Assembly (NCBI GenBank): GCA_039807745.1 | Contig: JBDHRV010000174.1 | Coordinates: 1 to 6,365, forward strand | Length of the DNA stretch: 6,365 bases | Source: JAEUMW01 sp039807745 | GTDB taxonomy: Bacteria; Pseudomonadota; Gammaproteobacteria; Burkholderiales; JAEUMW01 | Direction of reading: 5' to 3' | In this document: positions 6,291-6,365 of the stretch, piece by piece | How the letters are laid out: the number at the start of each line of letters is the position of its first letter | How positions within the stretch are numbered: the stretch's first letter is position 1 | Position numbers and translations under genes: made by a program | Notes under the pieces: model-generated | The model's input: the letters and a program-made list of their open reading frames with translations, nothing else | Databases searched by the model: none | What the model was told of the DNA's origin: nothing

Positions 6291-6365
6291 CGACGCGCCG
6301 GTCAGCATCCTGGCGGCGGGCCCTCGTTTCGACGAAGCAGGTGCCGCGTGGTCCGGATTACCTAA
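6291..6365. other. Short 3' flank with no supportable gene
   Basis: Seventy-five bases follow the SRAP stop. I see no start with a ribosome site and no recognisable protein end. A weak inverted repeat (CGCCGG at 6296-6301 with CTGGCG at 6310-6315, one G-T pair) lacks a T run, so no terminator is called. Confidence 0.5.

Noticed and set aside
4872..6308. A third minus-strand frame (about 478 codons) opposite the acetyltransferase and SRAP genes.
   Set aside because: Antisense to two highly diagnostic proteins and without any recognisable motif.

Overview
The window is GC-rich, and every gene I can support lies on the plus strand. The gene types are a PlpD/BamA-like patatin with an outer-membrane barrel, a lipoprotein, and a secreted esterase of the polyhydroxybutyrate depolymerase family. 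Together they point to a Gram-negative proteobacterium, most likely a high-GC beta- or gammaproteobacterium. This is inferred from gene content and base composition, because there is no rRNA or other phylogenetic marker in the window.

Layout. Positions 1-191 hold no supportable gene, but contain a perfect 16-bp palindrome and a promoter-like site. Positions 192-2444 encode a secreted patatin-like phospholipase fused to a POTRA domain and an outer-membrane beta-barrel (type Vd secretion architecture). An 87-bp gap follows, containing a promoter-like extended -10, a ten-codon leader reading frame, and a very strong Shine-Dalgarno sequence. From 2532 to 6290 five genes follow in the same direction with gaps of only 17, 15, 4 and 3 bases: a lipid-anchored family 3 solute-binding protein (TTG start), an unrecognised protein with two membrane segments and a periplasmic domain, a secreted PHB-depolymerase-family esterase, a maltose/nodulation-type sugar O-acetyltransferase, and an SRAP-domain (YedK/HMCES) abasic-site protein. 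The last 75 bases show no gene.

How they may fit together. The spacing supports one transcript for the last five genes, but they do not form an obvious pathway. The first three products act at the cell envelope (ligand binding, unknown membrane role, ester hydrolysis). The last two are cytoplasmic (acetyl transfer and protection of abasic DNA). The patatin gene probably has its own promoter. I see no mobile element, CRISPR array, RNA gene, toxin-antitoxin pair or defence locus. I did not find a clearly new biological system. The points most worth a second look are the leader frame whose stop overlaps the TTG start, and the orphan lipid-anchored binding protein next to an uncharacterised two-pass membrane protein.
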